Assembly: GCA_030042795.1 (NCBI GenBank)
Contig: JASHYZ010000293.1
Location: 1-17,732 of the forward strand
Length of the DNA stretch: 17,732 bases
Direction: 5' to 3'
Source of the DNA: Terriglobia bacterium
Lineage (GTDB): Bacteria > Acidobacteriota > Terriglobia > UBA7540
Shown here: positions 8,826 through 16,737 of the stretch, piece after piece
How the letters are laid out: each line of letters starts with the position of its first letter
Numbering within the stretch: the stretch's first letter is position 1
Translations under genes and position numbers: made by a program
The notes under the pieces: generated by a model
Told to the model about the DNA's origin: nothing
The model's input: the letters and a program-made list of their open reading frames with translations, nothing else
The model's database searches: none

Positions 8826-10010
8826 TCAACGCTGCAAGGAGTTGGCGAATTGCAGAAACAGGCTGCCGTCTGCCGCCACCTGTTCGCCCTCACGCAGCCC
8901 GGAGCGAATCTCGGTGCGTCCGCCCTGGCTTTCGCCGATCGAGACCAGCCGCTGCCCAAACTGGTTAGGGGCGACGGCCACATAGACAAAAGGTTGATTC
9001 TCAGAATTCCGCAACACGGCAGCGTCGGGCACCGTCATGGCGTTCGGAATGGTGGCCGCGCGCACAGTGGCGGTGACGTACATGTCCTTTTTCAGCTTTT
9101 CTTCCGGATTATCGGTTACCAAGCGCACTTGCAGGGTGCGCGTGGTCGGGTCAACCGCCGGTGCGATGTAGGAGATTCGAGCCCGAAACGTGTCCGGATA
9201 GGCGTCCGTGGTGATCTCGGCCGGATCGCCCAGGTGGACGTAACCGAGGTCTTGCTCGTAAACGTTGGCCAGTACCCAAACGCTCTTCATGTTCGAAATT
9301 GTGAAGCATTGTGTGGCGCCGGCCTGAAGAACCTGTCCCGGCGCCACCAGCCGCTCAACAATTTCGCCTCCGAGCGGGGCTAGCAGCGGCACCTGCGCCG
9401 AAGAGGGACCTTGGACGAGCGAGTCCGGACTCGAGATTCCAAGCACCTTCAGCGCCTGCTCGGCGGCCTGCAGGTCAGCCAAGGCTTGCTGGCGTGTGGA
9501 CTGGGCCTGCTCCAAATCAGCTTGGGCGTTGGCGCCGTGAGCGTAGAGATCCTGAGCACGGGCGAGGCTCTTGTCGGCGAGCGCGAGCGCGTCACGGGCC
9601 TTCAAGTAATTGGTACGGTCCTGGGCGTAATCCGGGCTGGCGATCTCGAGCAGCGTCTGGCCGGTGCGCACAACGTCGCCCGGCGACACCAGTATTCTGG
9701 AGACAGGGCCGCCTACCTGAGTGATGACTGGCGTGGTTTCGAAGTTGTTGTACGCTACGGATCCCGTAAGGCGGAGAACACGCGGCAGCGGGGCGGATTG
9801 AACCGACACCACCTGGACGTGAGACATTTGTTCCTGTGGCACGGTGAATAGTTCAGCCCTCGCCGCCCTGGACCGGTCCGACCCATAAGCAACTGAAGGC
9901 TGGTTCGCATCCGTGGGCTGGCGCTCACAGGAAGCGAGGAGGCCCAGAAGAGGCGGCAGCAAGATCGCTATCCAAGCGGGTCTCCGGCGGCAGCCGAAAA
10001 CTGTTCCCAT
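8826..10010 (-). CDS. RND efflux periplasmic adaptor (membrane fusion) lipoprotein, CzcB/CusB-like
   Basis: 394-residue subunit that links the inner-membrane pump to an outer-membrane channel. The signal peptide ends in a lipobox LASC, so Cys28 should be lipidated. Domains: first half of the lipoyl-like domain at about 90-127 (GGPVSRILVSPGDVVRTGQ); a helical hairpin at about 130-192, rich in Ala, Gln and Leu; second lipoyl half at about 205-237 (APLGGEIVERLVAPGQ); beta-barrel at about 242-320 (VWVLANVYEQDL); and a membrane-proximal domain to the end. No His-rich metal-binding N-terminus is seen. The start is supported by AAGGAG seven bases before ATG 10010. It lies 43 bases before the pump gene and follows a small CPVC protein gene. 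No outer-membrane-factor gene accompanies it, so the channel must come from elsewhere. Confidence 0.92.
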   Translation of the reverse strand: MGTVFGCRRRPAWIAILLPPLLGLLASCERQPTDANQPSVAYGSDRSRAARAELFTVPQEQMSHVQVVSVQSAPLPRVLRLTGSVAYNNFETTPVITQVGGPVSRILVSPGDVVRTGQTLLEIASPDYAQDRTNYLKARDALALADKSLARAQDLYAHGANAQADLEQAQSTRQQALADLQAAEQALKVLGISSPDSLVQGPSSAQVPLLAPLGGEIVERLVAPGQVLQAGATQCFTISNMKSVWVLANVYEQDLGYVHLGDPAEITTDAYPDTFRARISYIAPAVDPTTRTLQVRLVTDNPEEKLKKDMYVTATVRAATIPNAMTVPDAAVLRNSENQPFVYVAVAPNQFGQRLVSIGESQGGRTEIRSGLREGEQVAADGSLFLQFANSLQR

Positions 10011-10189
10011 GACACACTCCTTGTCCTCAAGAAACCACGCGCCCGTGAACGGTGCTGTCTTAGGCCTATCCCTCGATGCTGATGATAGAGATCAGTGGGA
10101 CAGAGGCGGCCTGAAACTTGCAACCGCTCGGCCCCAAAGCCATCGACCGTGAGAGGCCAAGACAAACTGGAAACGAATGGAGACAGTGG

Positions 10190-10573
10190 CTATAGAAAGC
10201 GTGGCGGGGCGCGACCGTAAATCGAGGCCGGACGCTGACGAAGGGAGAAAGCAAGGGTCCAGCCACAGGCGAAAAAGGAGTACGTTACCGCCTGCGGGTT
10301 TGCCGCAACCAGGGCAGGCCGGGCGGCACTCAACCTCATGATTTGGCAAACCGGACACAGCATCCAATCCGGTACGGTTGGCGTTGCCGAAGAAGCAGCG
10401 TGACGTATCGCGGGCTCAGTGGAGGCGTTCGAGCCCGGCACATCGTCAGCGTGATAGTGAAATCCGCAGAGGTTGAGCAGGCTAAGCTGCAGGACCAGAA
10501 GCCCGCTTGCCAGAGGGCGCCGCAGACCATGTCTCTGAGGACTACGCACTTCCTTATTGTAACAAAGCGCCAT
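10190..10573 (-). CDS. Small exported or membrane-anchored CPVC-motif protein, DUF2946-like, first gene of the efflux operon
   Basis: 127 residues from ATG 10573; a GTG at 10549 (residue 9) is an alternative start, and neither has a well-spaced ribosome-binding site. A basic stretch (RHGLRRP, 14-20) is followed by a hydrophobic segment (about 21-37, LASGLLVLQLSLLNLCGF), consistent with a signal peptide or anchor. Next come HYHADD (39-44) and a CPVC motif (73-76). The end is Arg-rich with RAPPRFL. His residues, a Cys pair and a terminal RAPP motif resemble the small DUF2946-type proteins often encoded beside metal-efflux genes, so a metal-binding accessory role is inferred. It precedes the adaptor gene on the same strand by 179 bases. 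The open frame runs upstream to 11257, but that part only mirrors the kinase gene. Overlapping small frames in this stretch lack such motifs. Reality of the gene: fairly likely; family: tentative. Confidence 0.6.
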   Translation of the reverse strand: MALCYNKEVRSPQRHGLRRPLASGLLVLQLSLLNLCGFHYHADDVPGSNASTEPAIRHAASSATPTVPDWMLCPVCQIMRLSAARPALVAANPQAVTYSFFACGWTLAFSLRQRPASIYGRAPPRFL

Positions 10574-10628
10574 CGTTGGCAAACAAATCAATTGTCGCGC
10601 GGTCGCGGTTTTGAGGGGAGCAGGCGGC

Positions 10629-10656
10629 TTGCAAAAGCTTGTTCCGCTGTTATGAT
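10629..10656 (+). promoter_or_regulatory. Sigma70-like promoter of the fructokinase gene
   Basis: TTGCAA (10629-10634) and TATGAT (10651-10656) are separated by 16 bases, close to the vegetative consensus. Transcription would begin near 10663, about 100 bases before the kinase start codon. It lies in the divergent gap between the kinase and the metal-efflux operon. No equally good promoter was recognised for the efflux operon on the other strand. Confidence 0.6.
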
Positions 10657-10765
10657 GAGTGACCACAGAAAACGGTGAGCGCCGATTTGCTTGGCGCCGA
10701 GACTTCGCCTTGATTGCCGCGGGGACGAAGGGCCGCCGAAGTTTGCGAGCATGGAGGAGGAAGTT

Positions 10766-11662
10766 ATGGCGTTGTATGGCGCGATTGAAGCAGGAGGCAC
10801 CAAGTTTGTGTGCGCCGTGGGAACGGGTCCGCAGAATCTGAGGGATCGATTTGAGTTCGCGACCACTTCGCCCAAAGAGACGGTGGCTCGGCTGGTGGAA
10901 TACTTTCAGAACCACATGAAGCGTGAGCCGCTGGCCGCCATCGGCATCGCTTCCTTCGGCCCGATTGATGTTAATCCCGCGTCGCCGCAGTACGGGTTCA
11001 TTACTTCGACTCCGAAGCTCGACTGGCAAAACACAGACCTTGTAGGACCTATCCGCCGCGGGTGCAACGTGCCTGTGGGCTTTGATACGGACGTGAACGG
11101 CGCCGGACTCGGCGAGCGCCGCTGGGGCGCGGCCCAAGGACTCGACACGTTTGTTTATGTGACCGTCGGAACGGGGATTGGCGGCGGGGGCATGGCCGCG
11201 GGACGAATGCTGCACGGAGTGCTGCACCCGGAAATGGGGCATATGCGCATCGCCCACGATTGGCAGGCCGATCCGTTTCCGGGATCATGTCCGTTTCATG
11301 GCGATTGCTTGGAAGGCTTGGCGGCGGGTTCCGCCATTGAGGCCCGCTGGGGCGGCAAAGGTCAGGAATTGCCGCCAGAGCACCGCGCTTGGGAGCTTGA
11401 GGCGCAGTATCTGGCACTGGGCGTCACGAACCTGGTCTGTACACTCTCTCCGCAACGCATCATTCTGGGCGGCGGTGTTATGCGGCGTTCATTTCTCTTC
11501 CCCATGGTCCGGCGCAAGACCTTGGAACTGCTCAACAACTACATCCGGGTGAGCGACATCACCGACCACATCGATGAATACGTGGTGCCGGCACAACTCG
11601 GGGAAGATGCGGGCGTTTTGGGGGCGATCGCACTAGCGCAGGAGGAGGTACTGAGGCAATAG
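10766..11662 (+). CDS. ROK-family sugar kinase, probable fructokinase
   Basis: Cytoplasmic kinase expected to convert D-fructose and ATP to fructose 6-phosphate (EC 2.7.1.4). 298 residues, normal for the YdhR/ScrK-like ROK fructokinases. The N-terminal phosphate-binding motif is IEAGGTK (7-13), with the Glu-for-Asp change typical of this subgroup. The catalytic base is probably Asp109 in [12 protein letters not shown]. The second nucleotide-binding motif is VGTGIGGG (134-141). The structural zinc site is intact: His159 in HPEMGH, then Cys175, His178 and Cys181 in [14 protein letters not shown] 10766 is chosen because GGAGGAGG (10753-10760) sits five bases upstream; the in-frame ATG 10751 would overlap that site. 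Its last two codons and stop lie inside the first unit of a low-complexity repeat block. The nearest same-pathway neighbour is the convergent RhaT-like transporter. Other hexose substrates cannot be excluded. Confidence 0.9.
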   Translation: MALYGAIEAGGTKFVCAVGTGPQNLRDRFEFATTSPKETVARLVEYFQNHMKREPLAAIGIASFGPIDVNPASPQYGFITSTPKLDWQNTDLVGPIRRGCNVPVGFDTDVNGAGLGERRWGAAQGLDTFVYVTVGTGIGGGGMAAGRMLHGVLHPEMGHMRIAHDWQADPFPGSCPFHGDCLEGLAAGSAIEARWGGKGQELPPEHRAWELEAQYLALGVTNLVCTLSPQRIILGGGVMRRSFLFPMVRRKTLELLNNYIRVSDITDHIDEYVVPAQLGEDAGVLGAIALAQEEVLRQ

Positions 11663-11857
11663 GGAATAGGCAAGAGCCAAGAGGCAATAGACGAGAGGCG
11701 AGAGGAGCGAATAGCCAATAGGGAGTAGGCAGAAGGCATGAGGCAAGAGCCAATGCGCGACGGACGTCGCTTGCCTTCTCGCCAGTGCTGGTTGGCCCTT
11801 AGCTCTTCTCGCCTCCTTCCAATTGGCTCTTGGCTATTGCGCCTTGCCTTTTGCCTG
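11655..11857. repeat. Low-complexity GGCAATAG/GCAAGAGCCAA repeats in inverted orientation
   Basis: Positions 11655-11754 are a purine-rich patchwork of short related units (GGCAATAG, GGAATAG, GCAAGAGCCAA, GGCGAGAGGAGC) on the plus strand. From about 11771 to 11857 the same units recur reverse-complemented, for example ATTGGCTCTTGGCTATTG, and GCTCTTCTCGCC matching the inverse of GGCGAGAGGAGC at 11 of 12 bases. The two halves could fold into a long imperfect hairpin. The block spans the gap between two convergent genes. Its first unit supplies the kinase stop codon (TAG 11660-11662), and its right end is 11 bases from the transporter stop. It could act as a bidirectional terminator. No open frame or transposase is associated with it. 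Confidence 0.75.
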
Positions 11858-11868
11858 TCGGCTGATTC

Positions 11869-12900
11869 TCAACTCATGCTGGCGCTGTAGGCTAAAGTGC
11901 AGAATCCTGCGACGAGCAAAGCGATCGCTCCGAGCATTACGTTGACCGGCTTGCGGCCGGCGCCGCTCCACTCCCCGGTAGCAAAACCCCAAACATTCGA
12001 GGCGATGATGATGACGGACATGAAAAGCGGCCATCCCAGAATGGGACCGAGGTCCGCCATGCTGGACGCGGCCCAGCCATACGCGGCCAGGCTGCCCATC
12101 CAGAGCGCGGCCATGACAACACCCAGGATCCAGTTGACCGCGGTGCCGGTCGCGGCAAACAAGCCGAAGCTCCGGTTCTTCCACCAGAGATACGCGCAGT
12201 AGATAAGGTAGGGAATCAGCGCAGCGGTAAGCAGCGGAGCCCAGATCACGTTAGTCTGGTTCACGGGACTGGCGCCCAGAATGGCGGCGCGGTCCACGAG
12301 AGGCTTGCCGAAGGCCAGGCCGAAGTTATTGAGCGGCGAGCCCAGCCCGGCGAGAATGCACATCAGCAAGCCCATGCCAAAGCTCATGTGCTTTTCTGTA
12401 GACCTAAGCTCGCGCGCTGCAGTATGCGCCTCCTTAAGCTTGCCGGCTATGGCAGACACCACAATCCCAGCCACTACAACGGCCACGCCCAGCAGAATCA
12501 TCTCTCCTTTAGGAGTGAAGATCAGGTTGCTCTCGAGGAATACGAGAGGCACAATCGAGCCCAGCGCCGTTGAAATGCCAATGGCGATGGCGAAGTTCAG
12601 GGAAAGCCCGAGAGCGGCAATCCCCAGACCGAAGAACACCTGCGCCAACCCGAAACCTGCCCCAAACACCAGTAGCAGCTCAATCTCGTGAAGGTGCCCG
12701 CCACCAAGGTAGACATCGGGAAGATTCGGCACCGTCAAGTAGGCCAGAACCCAAGGGAGAATAAACATTGCCACGACGGCCCAGACGGACCATATGTTTT
12801 CCCAGTTCCAGCGCCTCGCAAACTTTGTGGGGGTTGCAAAGCTGCCGTTGAGGGCGCCCGCAAGGAGCGCGAGACTTACGCCCGAGGCGATAGGTGTCAT
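11869..12900 (-). CDS. RhaT-family sugar/proton symporter (L-rhamnose transporter-like)
   Basis: 343-residue inner-membrane protein with about ten hydrophobic segments, the length and hydropathy of the RhaT family in the drug/metabolite transporter superfamily. The N-terminus has the family pattern: Gly-rich TM1 (LLAGALNGSFATPTKFAR), then WNWENIWSVWAV, then LPWVLAYLTVPNL. A later stretch (GLGIAALGLSLNFAIAIG) matches the conserved RhaT TM4 region. The hydrophilic loop at about 157-172 (KLKEAHTAARELRSTEK) separates the two halves. ATG 12900 has GAGG about eight bases upstream. L-rhamnose/H+ uptake is the family's known activity. No rhamnose-catabolism genes (rhaA, rhaB, rhaD) are nearby and the adjacent kinase is a fructokinase type, so the true sugar may differ. 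Confidence 0.85.
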   Translation of the reverse strand: MTPIASGVSLALLAGALNGSFATPTKFARRWNWENIWSVWAVVAMFILPWVLAYLTVPNLPDVYLGGGHLHEIELLLVFGAGFGLAQVFFGLGIAALGLSLNFAIAIGISTALGSIVPLVFLESNLIFTPKGEMILLGVAVVVAGIVVSAIAGKLKEAHTAARELRSTEKHMSFGMGLLMCILAGLGSPLNNFGLAFGKPLVDRAAILGASPVNQTNVIWAPLLTAALIPYLIYCAYLWWKNRSFGLFAATGTAVNWILGVVMAALWMGSLAAYGWAASSMADLGPILGWPLFMSVIIIASNVWGFATGEWSGAGRKPVNVMLGAIALLVAGFCTLAYSASMS

Positions 12901-13006
12901 GACGTGTCCTCGAAGGATTCTCGTACCGGTTGTCCAGGCAGTTTCCCGCGCCTGTTATCCGGAAAGCATAAGGGCCGTATTGTACGACAAATCGGCTCTG
13001 CGAAGT

Positions 13007-13034
13007 AGTTAACTTTCGACAGTTAACTTTCGAC
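13007..13034. repeat. Perfect 14-bp tandem direct repeat (AGTTAACTTTCGAC x2)
   Basis: Two identical head-to-tail copies occupy 13007-13020 and 13021-13034. Each contains the palindrome AGTTAACT. They lie in the divergent gap between the RhaT-like gene (start 12900, minus) and the DUF1579 gene (start 13173, plus), about 107 and 139 bases from the two starts. This could be a pair of regulator sites one and a third helical turns apart, or a recent slippage duplication. The rest of the 272-base gap shows no other clear structure. Confidence 0.7.
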
Positions 13035-13172
13035 GTGCCATAGCTTGTGGGGATGCCCAATGTGACAGTCCCAACTCCGCTACAGCCGCGCGCCTTGCCG
13101 AGGATTACATCCACTGTTGGCAAACGTGCAGGCCGTGCAATGCTCGCGATTTTCGGATATCATTCGTGTGCC

Positions 13173-13724
13173 ATGAAGAAATGGATTATCGCGACGTTGC
13201 TCGTTGCCACTGCGGCATTCGCGCAGCAAACCCATAATCAATACGAGCCGGCGAACGCGCCGGGCGCCGGCCAGAGACTGCTGGCGCAATTTGCGGGAGA
13301 CTGGGACGTCATCCAGACGTTCTTCCCGGTGAACGGAAATCCGAGGGTGACAAAAGGGACGTGTAAGCAGTACATGATCCAAGATGGCAAGTTTCTGCAG
13401 TCGGATTTTGTCTTCTTCAACACTGACGGAACCAAGAGCACGGGCACCGGAATTTCCGGCTTCGATCCCAAAACGAATCGCTTCACCACGGTGTGGTTCG
13501 ACTCTCGCCGGACGGCGATGTCGATTCGCCAGAGCGACGGCACGTTTGACGGCAAGAACATCGTGCTGTGGAGCACGCCTCTCGATACTGAGCGTCCCGG
13601 GCGCAAGAGTGTCGCGCGTGCTCACCTTGAGGAAGATGGCCGCGTTCTGCTTCATCGCCATTTTCTGATCGATGACAAAGGGAAGGAGCGGATGATCTTC
13701 GAGCTGCGGATGACGCGGAAGTAG
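13173..13724 (+). CDS. Exported DUF1579-family protein of unknown function
   Basis: 183 residues from ATG 13173. Residues 1-18 are a clear signal peptide (KK, hydrophobic core, AFA/QQ cleavage). The mature part (about 30-182) has the pattern of DUF1579: an opening FAGDWDV, repeated strand-turn segments such as GTCKQYMIQDGKFLQSDF, and GISGFDPKTNRFTTVWFDS, then MSIRQSDGTFDG, ending in RMIFELRMTRK. Such proteins are predicted beta-barrel-like periplasmic proteins with no known activity. I take the later ATG rather than an upstream in-frame start because only it gives a signal peptide; no strong ribosome-binding site precedes it. The gene stands alone, convergent with the receptor gene at 13780 with a 55-base gap. 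Family call is good; function is not known. Confidence 0.85.
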   Translation: MKKWIIATLLVATAAFAQQTHNQYEPANAPGAGQRLLAQFAGDWDVIQTFFPVNGNPRVTKGTCKQYMIQDGKFLQSDFVFFNTDGTKSTGTGISGFDPKTNRFTTVWFDSRRTAMSIRQSDGTFDGKNIVLWSTPLDTERPGRKSVARAHLEEDGRVLLHRHFLIDDKGKERMIFELRMTRK

Positions 13725-13779
13725 TTCCCTCACAGGGGATTTCGTCACAGAAAAAATCACAGCGGGAAAGTCATCAGCG

Positions 13780-16737
13780 TCAGAACGTCAGCTTTGCCGA
13801 GAATTGCAACTCGCGCGCCGGAAGCTGGTTGGTGATTCCGGCCAGCGGCTGACCGAACCCGGGAGGCGGCGTCGAGCCGTTGCCATAGGTTCCGCTGTAG
13901 CCCACGAAGTTTGCGTGATTGAACACGTTGAACGCCTCTGCCCTGAGATTCAGGATCACACCTTCTTTGCCCAGAGTAAACGGCCGCTCGACGAACGGCT
14001 CCCAATCGTATATCGGCCGGCCTCGCCCGTCATTGCGAGGAATCACAACGCCATTGATCACCGGTCGGTCGGTGGTGCCACCGGTGTCCCCGCTGTTGGT
14101 GGTACCGGTGACGATGTTATACGGCAGTCCGCTGGCGAGCGTCGCGATGCCACCTACGGTGATCTTCCACGGTGCCGTGTACACGCCGCTCAGGACGAAT
14201 CGGTGGCGCTGATCGAAGATCGCGTTGGCGACCTCTGCGGCGCCGGTGAAGTTCGGGTCGTTTGGGTTCTGGCTCGGAATGTCAGGGTCCACGTTATCAA
14301 TGGCATGAGACCAGGTGTAACTGGCCAGCATCGAAGCGCCATGACCAAAGCGATGGTTCAGGTTGACGTCCAGGGCGTTGTAATGAGCGAATCCATCGTT
14401 CACGTCGCTTTGGATCAGCGCATACGGCGGCTCGGGAGTGGTTGCCTTCATCGGATTACAGGTCATATCGTTTTGTTGATACCACCAGATCCAATATGGC
14501 CGCGTGCAGTTGGCCGCCTGTGCGGTTCGAGTTTGTCCTTGCGCGGTGCGGATGAAAGGCGCCGGCGGATCGACGTCCAGGGGCCGGTTGATCTTCACGC
14601 TGTGGGAGCCGACGTAGTCGACGCTGAGCACCCAGGACGGTCTTATCTCACGCTCGACTCCAAAGGTCCATTGCTCGGTATACGGGCTCAGCAGCGCATT
14701 GGGGTATCCGATTAGGGTCGAGGTAGGAAAGAACTGGTTCAGGTAAGCGCTTTCGCCGGGCCGTACATAGAGGCTGCGCAGAGGCGCGACCGCCCCGGCG
14801 GGAAATGCCGGCAAAGGCACCGCAGTGACGCTCGTGGGAAATCCCACCTGGCCGGGCGCAGCCGTGTAGTTGAAAACGCCGGTCGGGCCTGTCAAAGCAT
14901 AGTTTGCCTCTGAATTGTCCACGATCTGTGAGTAATAGATGCCGAACCCACCTCGGATCACGGTCTTATTGTCGCCGCGCAGGTTGTAGGCGAACCCGAC
15001 CCGCGGCGCGAAGTTCTTGTTCGAGTCGGTGAACGTCTGACGTTCATAGCGCAAGCCCAGATTCACCGTTAAATCGGGCCGCATCCGATAATCGTCCTGA
15101 ACAAATGCGGACGCCAGAGTGTCGTTTACAGTGTAGTTCGCGTTTCCGTAGCTCTGGGTGTAGCTTTGCACGTTGCTGATGTTACCGAGATAAGCGGGGC
15201 TCTCGCAGAACGCAAGGCTCATCGTACACGTGTCGTAGACGAACTCGCCGAGGTAGATGGGGCCGCCGAACTCTTTGCTGTTACCGCCGTTGTGCGCGCG
15301 GATCAGGTCGCCGCCAAAAAGGACCACATTGCGGGACTGCGCCGCTGACATCACATCGTTCACTTCGTACTGGTGATTCAAAAGCAATGCAGATTGTGAC
15401 GTGCCTGACGCGAACGTGCCGCCGGTCGAGATGGGGACTGAGTATTCTGTGCCGTAGATTACGGGGCTGAACTGTGTGATCGGTGATGCCAGTTGAAACT
15501 GAAGCCGGACGTTGTTGAGCAACGTCGGACTCAGCACTGCAGTCTCACCCAACTCCTCGGAATAGGTTCGACGTTTGAAAATGCGATCAACGTTCGGCAG
15601 TGTGTTGCCGCCCACGATTCCGTTTGGATTCGTGTCATAGAAGCTGTCCACATCACTGCGAAAGAATAGGTTGTTGTTGCTGTTGATCTGGTGGTCGAGC
15701 CGCAGGAACGCCAGCCAGCCGCGGTAATGCCCGACAAAGTTTCCGGGCGCAACCGGGGAGATTACGGGAGAAGCGCGGTTCTGCGAGCTATACTCGCCGT
15801 CCGCGAAGAACTGGGTGTGACCACTGTGGCCGATCGGCCCTGAAATTCCCAGCGAGCCCTGACCCAAGGTGTCGTTGGTGATATCGTTGCCGCTGGTCGC
15901 CGACGTCGTCGTGAACCCCGACAGCTTCGCCTCGGTGTCCGAAGGCCGCCAAACTCCGAGCACATCGCCGTGGTAGTTGTTGCTGCCGCTCTTGGTCACG
16001 ATGTTGACTACGCTGCCCGCAGTCAGTCCGTACTCGGCTGAAAAGGCGCTGCTGACTACAGTCATCTCCTGCACCGCGTCCAGCGGGACGTTGCTGAAGA
16101 TCGTTTGTCGCCCCCAGGCGTCCACGGCGTTGCTGCCGTCAACCTCAAACCAGGTTTGCCGCCGGCCCGTGCCGTTGGTCGTGAACAGGTCCTCGTTCAT
16201 GAACACATCGCCCTGGTTGATTGCTGGCCGGTTGGCGGCGTTCAGCAGCGGCAGATAGGTTATTCTCCGGTTCAGCAGCGGCATCTCCTCCATCTGGGCC
16301 GCTCCGAGCCGGTCCCCCAACTCAGGCTCATCCGTCCGCACTCCGCCAACGTTGCCGGTGACGGTCACCTTCGTCTGGCCGGCCGCGACGTTGAGCTGCA
16401 GACTAATTTGGGCGGTGCTGCCGCCGGCCAGCGTTACGTCGCTCAGGTGCGCGTCTGCAAATCCTTGCTTCTGCACCGTCACGTCATAACTGCCGGAGAT
16501 CGGAAGGCCCGCCAGGGAAAAAACGCCGGAGTCGTCGGACTGCGCGGTACGTTGCAATCCCGTGAGCGGATTCGTCACCGTGACGTGCGCAGCGGCAACC
16601 GCAGCGCCGCTGGGATCGGTGATGTGGCCCTGGATTGTGGCTGTGTCCGGCGTCTGGGCCACAAGAGGCACGGAGGCCGCTATCAGGTAGCAGGCGGTTA
16701 AGTATGTAGTGGCCCAGGTTCTTTTTCGCGAAAACAT
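13780..16737 (-). CDS. Oar-type TonB-dependent-receptor-like outer-membrane protein (second, divergent copy)
   Basis: 985-residue outer-membrane protein. The signal peptide covers about 1-28 (ends LVAQ). A carboxypeptidase-regulatory-like domain follows at about 30-118 (ATIQGHITDPSGAAVAAAHVTV). The plug-like region runs from about 125 to 270 (EEMPLLNRR, WFEVDGSNAVDAWG, SAEYGLTAGSVVNIVTKSGS near 233-252). A beta-barrel fills the rest, ending ELQFSAKLTF with a terminal Phe. It shares domain order with the protein at 2219 but is only distantly similar and about 120 residues shorter, so it is not a recent duplicate. The frame stays open upstream to 17694, but ATG 16737 is the only Met followed by a signal peptide. 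That start has no Shine-Dalgarno site and a TATAAT overlaps it. No protease or other cargo gene is adjacent. Substrate unknown. Confidence 0.9.
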   Translation of the reverse strand: MFSRKRTWATTYLTACYLIAASVPLVAQTPDTATIQGHITDPSGAAVAAAHVTVTNPLTGLQRTAQSDDSGVFSLAGLPISGSYDVTVQKQGFADAHLSDVTLAGGSTAQISLQLNVAAGQTKVTVTGNVGGVRTDEPELGDRLGAAQMEEMPLLNRRITYLPLLNAANRPAINQGDVFMNEDLFTTNGTGRRQTWFEVDGSNAVDAWGRQTIFSNVPLDAVQEMTVVSSAFSAEYGLTAGSVVNIVTKSGSNNYHGDVLGVWRPSDTEAKLSGFTTTSATSGNDITNDTLGQGSLGISGPIGHSGHTQFFADGEYSSQNRASPVISPVAPGNFVGHYRGWLAFLRLDHQINSNNNLFFRSDVDSFYDTNPNGIVGGNTLPNVDRIFKRRTYSEELGETAVLSPTLLNNVRLQFQLASPITQFSPVIYGTEYSVPISTGGTFASGTSQSALLLNHQYEVNDVMSAAQSRNVVLFGGDLIRAHNGGNSKEFGGPIYLGEFVYDTCTMSLAFCESPAYLGNISNVQSYTQSYGNANYTVNDTLASAFVQDDYRMRPDLTVNLGLRYERQTFTDSNKNFAPRVGFAYNLRGDNKTVIRGGFGIYYSQIVDNSEANYALTGPTGVFNYTAAPGQVGFPTSVTAVPLPAFPAGAVAPLRSLYVRPGESAYLNQFFPTSTLIGYPNALLSPYTEQWTFGVEREIRPSWVLSVDYVGSHSVKINRPLDVDPPAPFIRTAQGQTRTAQAANCTRPYWIWWYQQNDMTCNPMKATTPEPPYALIQSDVNDGFAHYNALDVNLNHRFGHGASMLASYTWSHAIDNVDPDIPSQNPNDPNFTGAAEVANAIFDQRHRFVLSGVYTAPWKITVGGIATLASGLPYNIVTGTTNSGDTGGTTDRPVINGVVIPRNDGRGRPIYDWEPFVERPFTLGKEGVILNLRAEAFNVFNHANFVGYSGTYGNGSTPPPGFGQPLAGITNQLPARELQFSAKLTF

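Noticed and set aside
8781..9383. Plus-strand open frames opposite the efflux genes (for example 8781-9383 and 7643-8263)
   Set aside because: They are antisense to well-supported adaptor and pump genes, and their sequences look like reverse-frame composition.
10691..10765. Upstream start for the fructokinase
   Set aside because: ATG 10766 has an excellent Shine-Dalgarno site and gives the family's usual N-terminus; the extra residues match nothing recognisable.
10574..11257. N-terminal extension of the small CPVC protein frame to 11257
   Set aside because: It is antisense to the fructokinase gene, and its composition is that of a shadow frame.
11655..11857. CRISPR array
   Set aside because: The repeats are short, irregular and abutting, with no uniform spacers and no cas genes nearby.
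13725..13779. Terminator in the 55-base gap between convergent DUF1579 and receptor genes
   Set aside because: Only a small TCCCT-CAC-AGGGGA inverted repeat without a T-run was seen, too weak to call.
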